DNA from: Thermoplasmatota archaeon
GTDB taxonomy: Bacteria; Pseudomonadota; Gammaproteobacteria; Burkholderiales; Thiobacillaceae
DNA length: 9,585 nt
Reading direction: 5' to 3'
NCBI GenBank assembly: GCA_023475455.1
Contig: JAMCVR010000185.1
Coordinates: forward strand, 1 to 9,585
Part shown: piece after piece, positions 1 to 8,455 of the stretch
Position numbering within the stretch: the first letter of the stretch is position 1
How the letters are laid out: each line of letters begins with the position of its first letter
Translations under genes and position numbers: made by a program
Notes under the pieces: model-generated
What the model was told of the DNA's origin: nothing
The model's input: the letters and a program-made list of their open reading frames with translations, nothing else
The model's database searches: none

Positions 1-15
1 ACGCTCTTCCGATCT
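1..15 (+). other. Illumina adapter remnant at contig end
   Basis: The first 15 bases, ACGCTCTTCCGATCT, are identical to the 3' end of the standard Illumina TruSeq read-1 adapter. Native sequence appears to begin at about base 16, inside the protease gene. This is technical sequence left by incomplete trimming. It shows that the left edge of the window is the physical end of a contig, and that the assembly came from short reads. Confidence 0.93.
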
Positions 16-16
16 C

Positions 17-1174
17 GGACGCGGGCCGATGCAGGAGATCCCCGCGCGCGGCGCCGGCTCCGGCTTCATCGTCAGCAATGACGGCTACATCCTGACCAAT
101 GCCCATGTGGTGCGCGGCGCCGACGAGGTCGAAGTCAAGCTGATCGACAAGCGCACGTTCAGCGCCAAGGTGATTGGCGCCGACAGCCGCACCGATGTCG
201 CGGTGATCAAGATCTCCGCCAGCAACCTGCCTGCGGTCAAGCTGGGCGACCCAACCAAGCTGCGCGTCGGTGAAGCGGTGGTGGCGATTGGTTCGCCGTT
301 CGGCTTCGAAAATTCGGTCACCGCGGGCATCGTCTCGGCCAAGGGACGCTCGCTGCCGTCGGAAAGCTATGTGCCCTACATTCAGACCGACGTGCCGATC
401 AACCCCGGCAACTCGGGCGGGCCGCTGTTCAACATGAAGGGCGAAGTGGTCGGCATCAACTCGCAGATCTACAGCCGCAGCGGCGGCTATCAGGGCGTGT
501 CGTTCGCGATTCCGATCGACGTCGCGATGGAGGTCGCGGACCAGTTGAAACGTGGCGGCAAGGTTTCGCGCGGCTGGCTGGGCGTGGTGATCCAGGAAGT
601 GACCGCCGATCTCGCCGAGTCGTTCGGGCTGGATCGTCCGCGCGGCGCGCTGGTATCGCAGGTTCAGGAGGACAGCCCGGCGGCCCGGGGCGGCCTGCGG
701 GCATCGGATGTGATCCTCACGTTCGACGGCAAGCCGGTGGAAAACTCGGGCGACCTGCCGCGGATGGTTGGCATGGCCAAGCCGGGGGCGAAGATTCCGC
801 TGCAGGTGTGGCGCCGCGGCAAGGCACAGGAATTGCAGGTGGTGCTGGGCGAATTGCCGGGCGAGGAGCAACTCGCCGGCAAGGGCGGCAAGACGTATTC
901 GCGGGGTGGCCTGGCCTTGTCCGAACTGACCGTCGACCAGCGACGCGAGCTCAGGATCGACCACGGCCTGCTGGTGGAGGAGGTGACCGGCGATGCCGCG
1001 CGCGCCGGCATCCGCGTCGGCGACGTGATCCTCGCGGTGAACAACGGCAAGGTCGCCACCGTCGAGGCCTTCCGCAAGGCGATTGCCGCCGTTCCCAAGG
1101 GCAAGAGCGCAGCCATCCTGGTGCGGCGCGGCGAAGGCTCGCTGTATATTCCGCTGAAGATTTCGGGTGAGTAA
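17..1174 (+). CDS. mucD: Periplasmic serine protease, DegP/HtrA (MucD) family, 5' partial
   Basis: Trypsin-like HtrA protease and chaperone that removes misfolded envelope proteins in the periplasm. Counting from the in-frame ATG at 29, the triad is His26 (TNAHVV), Asp56 (SRTDVAVIK) and Ser129 (NPGNSGGPL). Two PDZ domains follow, at about residues 170-275 and 290-381; the first begins near RGWLGVVIQ and the second near the LLVEEV/GDVILAVNN segment. The ATG at 29 is not a believable start: there is no signal peptide, and the reading frame is open back to the adapter remnant. The real N-terminus (signal peptide and first strands of the protease domain, roughly 90-110 residues by comparison with the family) is therefore missing. 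In betaproteobacteria mucD usually ends the rpoE-rseA-rseB envelope-stress operon, so sigma-E control is likely but not visible here. The stop overlaps the next start by 8 bp. DegQ/DegP naming is interchangeable; mucD is chosen from context. Confidence 0.94.
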   Translation, partial: GRGPMQEIPARGAGSGFIVSNDGYILTNAHVVRGADEVEVKLIDKRTFSAKVIGADSRTDVAVIKISASNLPAVKLGDPTKLRVGEAVVAIGSPFGFENSVTAGIVSAKGRSLPSESYVPYIQTDVPINPGNSGGPLFNMKGEVVGINSQIYSRSGGYQGVSFAIPIDVAMEVADQLKRGGKVSRGWLGVVIQEVTADLAESFGLDRPRGALVSQVQEDSPAARGGLRASDVILTFDGKPVENSGDLPRMVGMAKPGAKIPLQVWRRGKAQELQVVLGELPGEEQLAGKGGKTYSRGGLALSELTVDQRRELRIDHGLLVEEVTGDAARAGIRVGDVILAVNNGKVATVEAFRKAIAAVPKGKSAAILVRRGEGSLYIPLKISGE

Positions 1175-1469
1175 AACGCTCACGCTCCACCCGCAAGGGG
1201 CAGGCCGTGACTGTAAAGACGCTAAAGCGTCAACACTCACGCTCTACACCCGGGCGGGCTGCCCGCTGTGCGAGGAGACGGCGGCAGAGGTCCGTGCGCT
1301 GATCGTGGGAACCGGCCACAGCCTGGGCTATGTCGATGTGGATGCCGATCCGTTGCTCAAGGCCCAATATGGCTGGGACGTGCCGCTGCTGTTTGACGGC
1401 GGCACCGAGATTTGCCGCCATCAGCTTGATCTGCCAGCGTTTCGGGAATGGCTGCGCGCCAACTCCTGA
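1167..1469 (+). CDS. Glutaredoxin-like protein, DUF836 family
   Basis: Small thioredoxin-fold protein with the redox motif CPLC in TLYTRAGCPLCEE (Cys at about residues 33 and 36) and the family pattern YVDVDADPLL...YGWDVPLL. The precise substrate is unknown; a cytoplasmic thiol-disulfide role is inferred from the fold. The only in-frame start codon is the GTG at 1167, which overlaps the mucD stop (GTGAGTAA) and suggests translational coupling. It gives 100 residues, against roughly 80-90 usual for the family. The excess lies before the first beta strand: the segment reads SKTLTLH, then about 15 unusual residues, then STLTLYTR, as if a short insertion had repeated the strand. The mucD–DUF836–lepA order is common in betaproteobacteria, which supports the call. 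Confidence 0.85.
   Translation: MSKTLTLHPQGAGRDCKDAKASTLTLYTRAGCPLCEETAAEVRALIVGTGHSLGYVDVDADPLLKAQYGWDVPLLFDGGTEICRHQLDLPAFREWLRANS
1218..1231. repeat. 14-bp palindrome inside the DUF836 gene
   Basis: GACGCT-AA-AGCGTC, a perfect 6-bp inverted repeat with a 2-base centre. It lies in the extra N-terminal segment of the glutaredoxin-like gene, between two imperfect direct repeats containing CTCACGCTC (about 1181 and 1236). It reads through in frame, so it does not break the gene. Confidence 0.6.
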
Positions 1470-1476
1470 AATCCGT

Positions 1477-1482
1477 TAAAAT
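1477..1482 (+). promoter_or_regulatory. Possible -10 element upstream of lepA
   Basis: TAAAAT (within CCGTTAAAATTCGG) matches the sigma-70 -10 consensus at five of six positions and stands out in GC-rich surroundings. No convincing -35 hexamer lies 16-19 bp upstream (the area is GCGC-rich). If it is used, the transcript would start near 1489 and give a lepA leader of about 45 nt that contains the hairpin at 1506-1525. This is a weak call made from sequence only. Confidence 0.3.
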
Positions 1483-1505
1483 TCGGGGTCTTATCGAATC
1501 CCTGC

Positions 1506-1532
1506 CGGGCACGTAAGCGTGCCCGTTTTGTT

Positions 1533-1534
<2 letters not shown>
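1506..1534 (+). terminator. Rho-independent terminator-like hairpin before lepA
   Basis: An 8-bp perfect stem, CGGGCACG (1506-1513) with CGTGCCCG (1518-1525), closes a TAAG loop and is followed at once by TTTTGTTGT. The layout is that of an intrinsic terminator for the mucD–DUF836 transcript. Its T-rich tail runs into the GTG start of lepA at 1533, so there is no room for an ordinary Shine-Dalgarno sequence between hairpin and start. It may also act as a leader hairpin (attenuator or initiation block) for lepA. Confidence 0.65.
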
Positions 1535-3332
<1,798 letters not shown>

Positions 3333-3349
3333 GAAGTGGACCCATCAAC

Positions 3350-4159
3350 ATGAACTTCGCGCTCATCCTTTTCCTCGCACTCGCCGTCACCGGGGGCATC
3401 TGGCTGCTCGACGCGCTGCTGCTCAAGCGCGGCCGGGACAGGGGCGCCCCGGAGCCGCTGCTGGTGGAATACGCCAAGAGCTTCTTTCCTGTCATCCTGG
3501 TGGTGTTCGCGTTGCGTTCGTTCCTGGTCGAGCCGTTCAAGATTCCCTCGGGATCGATGATGCCGACGCTGCTGATCGGCGACTTCATCCTGGTCAACAA
3601 ATACACCTACGGCATCCGCCTGCCGGTGCTCAACAAGAAAGTCGTGCCGCTGAACAACCCCGAGCGCGGCGACGTCATGGTATTCCGCTACCCGGCCGAT
3701 CCCGGCCTCGACTACATCAAGCGCGTGATAGGCGTGCCGGGCGACGTGGTGGAATACCGCGACAAGCAGCTCAGCATCAACGGGCGGCCGGTGCGTGCTG
3801 ACAACACCGGCACCTACAGCTATGTCGGCAATGGCCTCAGTTACGTCACCGCCATGGTGTACGACGAACACCTCAACGGCGTCGGACACACCATGATGAC
3901 CGAGCCGGGCAAACCGTCGGTCGACGTCCGGCAGGTGATGGACTTCCCCTACCGCGAAAACTGCTCCTACAATGCCGAGGGCAAGGGCTTCGTCTGCAAG
4001 GTTCCGGAAGGGCACTATTTCATGATGGGCGACAACCGGGATGCCAGCAACGACAGCCGCTACTGGGGCTTCGTCCCGGACGGGAACATCGTCGGCAAGG
4101 CCTTTTTCATCTGGATGAATTTCGACGACTTCGGCCGCATCGGCACGACTATTCGATAA
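3350..4159 (+). CDS. lepB: Signal peptidase I (leader peptidase)
   Basis: Inner-membrane serine/lysine protease that removes signal peptides from exported pre-proteins on the periplasmic face. The protein has 269 residues. Two hydrophobic segments lie at about residues 2-25 and 45-62, joined by a short basic loop (KRGRDRG). The nucleophile is Ser69 in PSGSMMPTLLIGD, and the general base is Lys124 in DYIKRVIGVPGD. The box-E signature MGDNRDASNDSRYWGFV lies near residues 225-241. Two cysteines (CSYNAEGKGFVC) sit where E. coli LepB has its disulfide loop. ATG at 3350 follows lepA by 17 bp with a weak purine-rich site (GAAGTGGA, 3333-3340). It probably shares the lepA transcript. Confidence 0.96.
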   Translation: MNFALILFLALAVTGGIWLLDALLLKRGRDRGAPEPLLVEYAKSFFPVILVVFALRSFLVEPFKIPSGSMMPTLLIGDFILVNKYTYGIRLPVLNKKVVPLNNPERGDVMVFRYPADPGLDYIKRVIGVPGDVVEYRDKQLSINGRPVRADNTGTYSYVGNGLSYVTAMVYDEHLNGVGHTMMTEPGKPSVDVRQVMDFPYRENCSYNAEGKGFVCKVPEGHYFMMGDNRDASNDSRYWGFVPDGNIVGKAFFIWMNFDDFGRIGTTIR

Positions 4160-4163
4160 GGAG
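4158..4163 (+). promoter_or_regulatory. Ribosome binding site of the DUF4845 gene
   Basis: AAGGAG, a strong Shine-Dalgarno match, overlaps the lepB stop (TAA 4157-4159) and ends 5 bases before the ATG at 4169. It is the best ribosome binding site in the window and fixes this start over the later in-frame ATGs (4187, 4214). Confidence 0.8.
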
Positions 4164-4168
4164 ACGCC

Positions 4169-4570
4169 ATGTACTGCGTACGCCCCATGCAATCCAAGCA
4201 ACGTGGCCTGACCATGTTCGGCTTCCTGTTCGTCGCCATCGTGCTGGTGGTGGTGGCCTTGCTGGCGATGAAGCTGGTGCCGGCCTACATCGAGTTTTTC
4301 TCGGTGAAGAAAATTCTTGCCACCATGGGGCAGGAAGCCGACCTCAGATCGAAAAGCAATGCCGAGATCCGCAATGACTTTTCGAGGCGCGCCAGCGTCG
4401 GCTATGTCACGGCGGTCAAGCCGGAAGACCTCTCCATCGATCGTCGCGGGGGCGTCCCGGTCATTTCCGCCGATTACGCATTCCGCACCAAGCTCGTCGG
4501 CAATGTCAGCCTGGTGGTCGATTTCAGCGCCAGCAGCGATCCCAACGCCGCACCTCCAGAGATTGACTGA
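4169..4570 (+). CDS. DUF4845 single-pass membrane protein
   Basis: Protein of 133 residues. A short basic cytoplasmic N-terminus (QSKQRGLTM) is followed by one strongly hydrophobic segment at about residues 16-40 ([28 protein letters not shown]) and then a soluble domain of roughly 90 residues, probably periplasmic, with the pattern [27 protein letters not shown]. The GLTM-plus-helix start resembles a pseudopilin-like N-terminus, and the family is annotated as DUF4845. Its function is unknown. It sits in the conserved place between lepB and rnc in betaproteobacteria, which suggests a link with export or envelope, but this is inference. Its TGA overlaps the proposed rnc start. Confidence 0.85.
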   Translation: MYCVRPMQSKQRGLTMFGFLFVAIVLVVVALLAMKLVPAYIEFFSVKKILATMGQEADLRSKSNAEIRNDFSRRASVGYVTAVKPEDLSIDRRGGVPVISADYAFRTKLVGNVSLVVDFSASSDPNAAPPEID

Positions 4571-5243
4571 TTCCTTGCTGAACCAGCGTCTGCAGCAGGC
4601 GCTGGGCCACACCTTTTCCCGCCCCGATCTCCTGGCCCAGGCGCTGACGCACCGCAGCTACGGAGCGGTCAACAACGAGCGGCTCGAATTCCTCGGCGAC
4701 TCGGTGCTGAACTGCACGGTCGCCCGCGCGCTGTACGATGCGTTCCCCGACCTGCCGGAAGGCAGCCTGTCGCGCCTGCGCGCCAACCTGGTTCGGCAGG
4801 AAACCCTGGCCGACATTGCAGCGGCCCTGAGGCTGGGCGACAGCCTGCGCCTGGGCGAGGGCGAACTCAAGAGCGGCGGATTCCGCCGCCCCTCGATTCT
4901 GGCCGATGCGCTCGAATCGCTGTTTGGCGCGGTTTTCCTCGACGCCGGATTCGACGCGGCGCAGCGCGTGGTGCGTGGCCTGTTCGACCCGCTGGTGGCG
5001 CAAATCGACCCCAAGGCTTCGGGCAAGGACCCCAAGACCCAGCTGCAGGAACTGCTGCAGTCGCGCCGGCTGCCGCTGCCGGACTACCGGCTGGTCGATA
5101 CCGAGGGCGAGGCGCACGACCAGAGTTTCATCGTCGAGTGCGTACTGGCCAAACCCGCGCTCAGCACCCGCGGCGTCGGCAAGAGCCGTCGCGCCGCCGA
5201 ACAGGAGGCCGCACGCCAGGCGTGCGCCGCGTTGCAAAAATGA
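4563..5243 (+). CDS. rnc: Ribonuclease III
   Basis: Double-strand-specific endoribonuclease for rRNA precursor processing and mRNA decay. The catalytic domain carries the signature [13 protein letters not shown] (metal ligands Glu42 and Asp46) and [14 protein letters not shown] (Asp115 and Glu118). The [16 protein letters not shown] stretch is nearly identical to E. coli. A C-terminal dsRNA-binding domain runs from about [11 protein letters not shown] to the end, with [12 protein letters not shown] and [12 protein letters not shown]. No ATG or GTG lies at the right place. TTG at 4563 gives 226 residues, the same as E. coli, and overlaps the DUF4845 stop (TTGACTGA). TTG at 4575 (222 residues) is the alternative; neither has a strong Shine-Dalgarno. 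The in-frame ATG at 4317 is deep inside the DUF4845 gene and is rejected. The stop overlaps the era ATG (ATGA). Confidence 0.95.
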   Translation: MTDSLLNQRLQQALGHTFSRPDLLAQALTHRSYGAVNNERLEFLGDSVLNCTVARALYDAFPDLPEGSLSRLRANLVRQETLADIAAALRLGDSLRLGEGELKSGGFRRPSILADALESLFGAVFLDAGFDAAQRVVRGLFDPLVAQIDPKASGKDPKTQLQELLQSRRLPLPDYRLVDTEGEAHDQSFIVECVLAKPALSTRGVGKSRRAAEQEAARQACAALQK

Positions 5244-6124
5244 ACGAATTCAAATGTGGCCTCATCGCCATCGTCGGGCGCCCCAACGTCGGCAAATCGA
5301 CGCTGCTCAACCGCATCGTCGGGCAGAAAGTCAGCATCACCTCGAAAAAGGCACAGACCACGCGCCACCGGGTGATGGGCATCCACACCACCGACGAGGC
5401 GCAATTCGTGTTCGTCGACACGCCGGGGTTTCAGACGCGCCACGCGAGCACCATGAACCGCGCGATGAACAAGCGCGTGCGCGAAACCCTGTCGGATACC
5501 GACGTGGTGATGATGCTGGTCGAAGCCGGCCGGCTGACGCGCGAGGATCGCCAGGTGATGGACCTGCTGTCCACGGATCGCCCGCTGATCCTGGTGGTGA
5601 ACAAGATCGACCGCGCCAAGGATCGCGCGGCGCTGATGGCCTATCTGCAGGAAGTCGCCGCCGCGCATGCCTTCACCGAGATCGTCCCGGTGTCGGCCAA
5701 GCAGGGCAGCAATCTCGACGAGCTGCTGAAAACCCTGCAAACTCACCTGCCGGAAAATCCGCCGCTGTTCGACGAGGACGACGTCACCGACCAGACCGAG
5801 CGCCAGCTGGCGGCCGAACTCATCCGCGAAAAAGTTTTCCGCCTGTGCGGGGAGGAAATCCCCTACGCGGTGGCGGTGACCATCGACAAGTTCGAGGAGG
5901 AAGGCAATCTTCGCCGCATCTTCGCCACCATCCTGGTCGACCGCGACAGCCACAAGCCCATCATCATCGGCAAGGGCGGCGAAAAGCTCAAGACCATTTC
6001 CACCCAGGCGCGCCTCGACATGGAGCGCGCGTTCGACAGCAAGGTGTATCTGGAGGTGTGGGTCAAGGTCAAGGGCGGCTGGGCCGACGACGTGCGGATG
6101 CTGAAGTCGCTGGGGCTGGATTAG
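5240..6124 (+). CDS. era: GTPase Era
   Basis: Essential GTPase that binds the 3' end of 16S rRNA during 30S subunit maturation. The G domain shows GRPNVGKST (residues 13-21), the switch I region [15 protein letters not shown] (60-63), NKID (121-124) and VSAK (151-154). A KH RNA-binding domain with GKGG at 244-247 and the typical ending VKGGWADD...LKSLGLD follows. The 294 residues are normal for the family. ATG at 5240 overlaps the rnc stop (ATGA), the standard rnc-era coupling; an earlier in-frame start (5138) would lie inside rnc and is not used. The last 48 codons, from Gly247, are the left end of the 563-bp tandem duplication, and a second copy lies at 6541-6687. This gene itself is complete. 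Confidence 0.97.
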   Translation: MNEFKCGLIAIVGRPNVGKSTLLNRIVGQKVSITSKKAQTTRHRVMGIHTTDEAQFVFVDTPGFQTRHASTMNRAMNKRVRETLSDTDVVMMLVEAGRLTREDRQVMDLLSTDRPLILVVNKIDRAKDRAALMAYLQEVAAAHAFTEIVPVSAKQGSNLDELLKTLQTHLPENPPLFDEDDVTDQTERQLAAELIREKVFRLCGEEIPYAVAVTIDKFEEEGNLRRIFATILVDRDSHKPIIIGKGGEKLKTISTQARLDMERAFDSKVYLEVWVKVKGGWADDVRMLKSLGLD

Positions 6125-6542
6125 AGCAGGTGTTGATTTGGAAACCACTCACCACAGAGGCACAGAGACACAGAGGTAAATCCAGTTGGGGCGATGTGTC
6201 GTGGAAAGTCGAGCGTTTTCCCTGTATGGTTTCTCGAGGATTTTCTCCGTGCCTCTGTGGTGAAAATCTTTTGACAACCTATGTCTTCCCCTGACCGCAT
6301 CAACAACGAACCCGGCTTCATCCTCCACACCTATCCCTTCAAGGAAACCAGCGTGGTGGCGGAAGTGTTCACCCGCAGCCATGGACGCGTGGCGCTGATC
6401 GCGCGCGGCGCGCGCCGGCCGGCGTCCATGCTGCGCGGCCTGATGCAGCCCTTCACCCCGCTGCTGCTGTCGTGGTTCGGAAAATCCGACATGAAAACCC
6501 TGCACGCCGCCGAATGGCAGGGCGGCCTGATCGCGCCGCAGG
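5978..6542 (+). repeat. Direct tandem duplication, left copy (563-bp unit)
   Basis: The sequence from 5978 recurs with an offset of exactly 563 bp and no difference that I can see by eye. The left copy holds the last 48 codons and stop of era, the 156-bp era-recO gap and the first 87 codons of recO. Base 5977 (C) differs from 6540 (A), and base 6543 (C) differs from 7106 (G), so identity runs for 565 bp with a 2-bp shared GG at the joint. Confidence 0.95.
6149..6263. repeat. Palindromic interspersed-type repeat, copy 1
   Basis: Inverted-repeat element in the era-recO gap. The left arm TCACCACAGAGGCACAGAGA (6149-6168) pairs with the right arm at 6244-6263, with one mismatch in 20. Shorter matching AAATCC/GGATTT pieces lie inside the arms, and a small GGAAA/TTTCC stem lies in the centre. 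ACCACAGAGGCACAGAG-type arms are, from memory, a common non-coding repeat in environmental proteobacterial genomes. Both arms create spurious small reading frames (TTEAQRHRG and LCVSVPLW), which I do not call as genes. The right arm ends 17 bases before the recO ATG, so the element forms most of the recO leader. Confidence 0.75.
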
Positions 6543-6667
6543 CGAAAAGCTCAAGACCATTTCCACCCAGGCGCGCCTCGACATGGAGCGCGCGTTCGAC
6601 AGCAAGGTGTATCTGGAGGTGTGGGTCAAGGTCAAGGGCGGCTGGGCCGACGACGTGCGGATGCTGA
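6281..6667 (+). pseudogene. recO: Truncated duplicate of recO
   Basis: The first 87 codons are identical to the intact recO at 6844 ([13 protein letters not shown] to GGLIAPQ). At 6541-6543 the sequence jumps into the duplicated era tail, read in a different frame. That adds about 41 unrelated residues ([13 protein letters not shown] and so on) before a stop at 6665-6667. The retained part corresponds roughly to the N-terminal OB-fold of RecO, without the helical domain. If the duplication is real, a 128-residue product could be made from the normal recO start. If it is an assembly error, this feature does not exist. Confidence 0.85.
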
Positions 6668-6687
6668 AGTCGCTGGGGCTGGATTAG
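6541..6687 (+). pseudogene. era: Duplicated 3' fragment of era
   Basis: 48 codons plus stop, identical to the end of era from Gly247 ([10 protein letters not shown] to LKSLGLD), covering most of the KH domain after the GKG turn. It has no start of its own. The frame is open upstream into the truncated recO copy (an out-of-frame ATG at 6493 and a GTG at 6472 lie in recO sequence), which would give only a chimeric 71-residue peptide. It is a by-product of the tandem duplication. Confidence 0.88.
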
Positions 6688-6711
6688 AGCAGGTGTTGAT
6701 TTGGAAACCAC

Positions 6712-6826
6712 TCACCACAGAGGCACAGAGACACAGAGGTAAATCCAGTTGGGGCGATGTGTCGTGGAAAGTCGAGCGTTTTCCCTGTATGGTTTCTCGA
6801 GGATTTTCTCCGTGCCTCTGTGGTGA
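6712..6826. repeat. Palindromic interspersed-type repeat, copy 2
   Basis: Exact second copy of the element at 6149-6263, carried by the 563-bp duplication. Arms are at 6712-6731 and 6807-6826. It forms most of the leader of the intact recO, whose ATG follows 17 bases after the right arm. Confidence 0.75.
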
Positions 6827-6843
6827 AAATCTTTTGACAACCT

Positions 6844-7575
6844 ATGTCTTCCCCTGACCGCATCAACAACGAACCCGGCTTCATCCTCCACACCTATCCC
6901 TTCAAGGAAACCAGCGTGGTGGCGGAAGTGTTCACCCGCAGCCATGGACGCGTGGCGCTGATCGCGCGCGGCGCGCGCCGGCCGGCGTCCATGCTGCGCG
7001 GCCTGATGCAGCCCTTCACCCCGCTGCTGCTGTCGTGGTTCGGAAAATCCGACATGAAAACCCTGCACGCCGCCGAATGGCAGGGCGGCCTGATCGCGCC
7101 GCAGGGACGCGCGCTGATGTGCGGGTTTTACCTCAACGAGTTGCTGCTGCGCCTGCTGGCGCGCGGCGATGCGCACGAACTGCTGTACGACCGCTACGTC
7201 GACACCCTCGACCAACTGGCGGGCGAGTCGTCCAGCGTCGACTATGAACGCATCCTGCGCCGCTTCGAGAAAAACCTGCTGTCCGAGATCGGCTACGGCG
7301 CCACCTTCGACGTCGACGTCGATAGCGGCGCGCCGGTCGACCCTGATACCCGTTATGTATTCCAGCCCGAGCGCGGCGCGCTGCGGGCAATCGGGCAGCC
7401 CGGCTGCCCGGTGTCCGGGCAGACGCTGCTCGATCTGGCGGATGATCGCTTCGAACGCCCAGCCATGCTGACCGAAGCCAAAGCCCTGATGCGCGCGCTG
7501 ATCAACCATACCCTGGGCGCCAAGCCGCTTTATACTCGCCAGCTCCTGCGCGAACTCACCGACCTGTCACCATGA
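6844..7575 (+). CDS. recO: DNA repair protein RecO (intact copy)
   Basis: Recombination mediator that, with RecR, helps load RecA on SSB-coated single-stranded DNA in the RecFOR gap-repair pathway. The protein has 243 residues: an N-terminal OB fold (about 1-80, including [34 protein letters not shown] and [12 protein letters not shown]) and a helical C-terminal domain with the family motif [13 protein letters not shown] and ALRRFEK-like [14 protein letters not shown]. Only one cysteine is seen in the region where some RecO proteins carry a four-cysteine zinc site. ATG at 6844 has no clear Shine-Dalgarno sequence; the leader is mostly the palindromic repeat. The stop overlaps the pdxJ ATG (ATGA), so the two are probably coupled. 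The first 87 codons are duplicated upstream (6281-6541). Confidence 0.95.
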   Translation: MSSPDRINNEPGFILHTYPFKETSVVAEVFTRSHGRVALIARGARRPASMLRGLMQPFTPLLLSWFGKSDMKTLHAAEWQGGLIAPQGRALMCGFYLNELLLRLLARGDAHELLYDRYVDTLDQLAGESSSVDYERILRRFEKNLLSEIGYGATFDVDVDSGAPVDPDTRYVFQPERGALRAIGQPGCPVSGQTLLDLADDRFERPAMLTEAKALMRALINHTLGAKPLYTRQLLRELTDLSP

Positions 7576-8300
7576 GCATCTATCTCGGCGTCAACATCGA
7601 CCACATCGCCACCCTGCGCCAGGCGCGCAAGACCCGCTATCCCAGCCCGGTCGAGGCCGCGCTGGCTGCGGAAACCGCCGGCGCCGATTCGATCACTCTG
7701 CACCTCAGGGAAGACCGCCGCCACATCCAGGATGCCGACGTCGCGATCCTGCGCCAGGTTCTGAAAACCAAGATGAACCTGGAAATGGCGGTGACCGGGG
7801 AGATGCTCCGCATCGCCTGCGCCACGCGGCCGCAGGACGTCTGCCTGGTGCCGGAAAAGCGCGAGGAGCTCACCACTGAAGGCGGGCTCGATGTGGCCGG
7901 CCGGTTGCCGAAGCTGAGGGATGCCTGTGCGCGGCTGGCTGAGGCGGGTATCCGCGTGTCGCTGTTCATCGATGCGGATTTTGCGCAGCTCGACGCCGCC
8001 CGCGCGGCCGGCGCGCCGGTGGTCGAGATCCACACCGGCGCCTACGCGGATGCGTCCAGCGGCGCGTTGCGCCAGGTCGAATTCGAGCGCATCCGCATGG
8101 CCGTGGCTTACGGCCGCAGCATCGGTTTGACAGTCAACGCCGGGCATGGCCTGACCTACCACAACGTGCAGCCGATTGCGGCGCTGCCGGGCATCCATGA
8201 ACTCAACATCGGCCACGCGATCGTCGCGCAGGCCTTGTTTGTGGGCTGGAAAGAAGCAGTGGCGGAGATGAAGCACTTGATGGTGGAAGTGGCGGGCTGA
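7572..8300 (+). CDS. pdxJ: Pyridoxine 5'-phosphate synthase
   Basis: Last ring-closing enzyme of the DXP-dependent vitamin B6 pathway: it condenses 3-amino-2-oxopropyl phosphate with 1-deoxy-D-xylulose 5-phosphate to give pyridoxine 5'-phosphate. This is a cytoplasmic TIM barrel. Signatures include [14 protein letters not shown] (residues 6-19), HLREDRRHI (44-52, with His44 and His51 in the active-site loop), NLEMAVT (69-75, catalytic Glu71), [38 protein letters not shown] and ELNIGHAI. The length of 242 residues is normal and every expected motif is intact. It overlaps recO by 4 bp. In most relatives acpS follows directly; here it does not. Confidence 0.98.
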   Translation: MSIYLGVNIDHIATLRQARKTRYPSPVEAALAAETAGADSITLHLREDRRHIQDADVAILRQVLKTKMNLEMAVTGEMLRIACATRPQDVCLVPEKREELTTEGGLDVAGRLPKLRDACARLAEAGIRVSLFIDADFAQLDAARAAGAPVVEIHTGAYADASSGALRQVEFERIRMAVAYGRSIGLTVNAGHGLTYHNVQPIAALPGIHELNIGHAIVAQALFVGWKEAVAEMKHLMVEVAG

Positions 8301-8455
8301 GTTCGGCCAGAAGTGGGCGGAATCTCTGCTTGCCAGAAAGCGGGCACTCAGTGCGTCAGTCCCGGTCATGCGGTCTGCAAATGTTAAGGACTCAGCCCAT
8401 TGGATGCATCGCTGAAAATCCTTGGCAGGGGTAATACACCATCGCTATCGAGTCG
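8301..8455. other. Intergenic spacer between pdxJ and the convergent gene
   Basis: A 155-bp gap between two convergent genes. I find no start of acpS (no MIxGIGTDIV-type coding), no tRNA and no good terminator with a T-run. The only inverted repeat is a short GCACT-C-AGTGC (8344-8354), loosely enclosed by CGGG/CCCG (8341-8344 and 8361-8364), too weak to call. GC falls after about 8390. The border between core and accessory DNA probably lies here. Confidence 0.5.

Larger units (their letters stand above)
6541..7105 (+). repeat. Direct tandem duplication, right copy (563-bp unit)
   Basis: Second copy of 5978-6542, again with era tail, gap and recO start in the same order. It runs without a break into the rest of recO, so this copy supplies the functional recO promoter-proximal region. 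The joint at 6541-6542 reads GCCGCA-GG-CGAAAAG: GG is shared by the recO side and the era side, a 2-bp microhomology with no insertion sequence or longer homology. Confidence 0.95.

Noticed and set aside
5084..6148. 354-residue minus-strand open frame opposite era
   Set aside because: Shadow of era. Part of it recurs at 6331-6711 only because of the tandem duplication.
6271..6276. TTGACA just before the recO ATG, resembling a -35 box
   Set aside because: It is only 4 bases from the start codon, so a promoter using it would begin transcription inside recO; no fitting -10 element 17 bp downstream was seen.
6125..6280. Small peptides such as TTEAQRHRGKS and LCVSVPLW read from the era-recO gap
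   Set aside because: They are translations of the palindromic repeat arms. Such peptides are often annotated by mistake in genomes carrying this repeat; there is no ribosome binding site or independent support.
8341..8364. Inverted repeat CGGGCACTCAGTGC...CCCG as a terminator for pdxJ
   Set aside because: The stem is only 5 bp with a 1-base loop, the outer pairs are not stacked on it, and no T-run follows.
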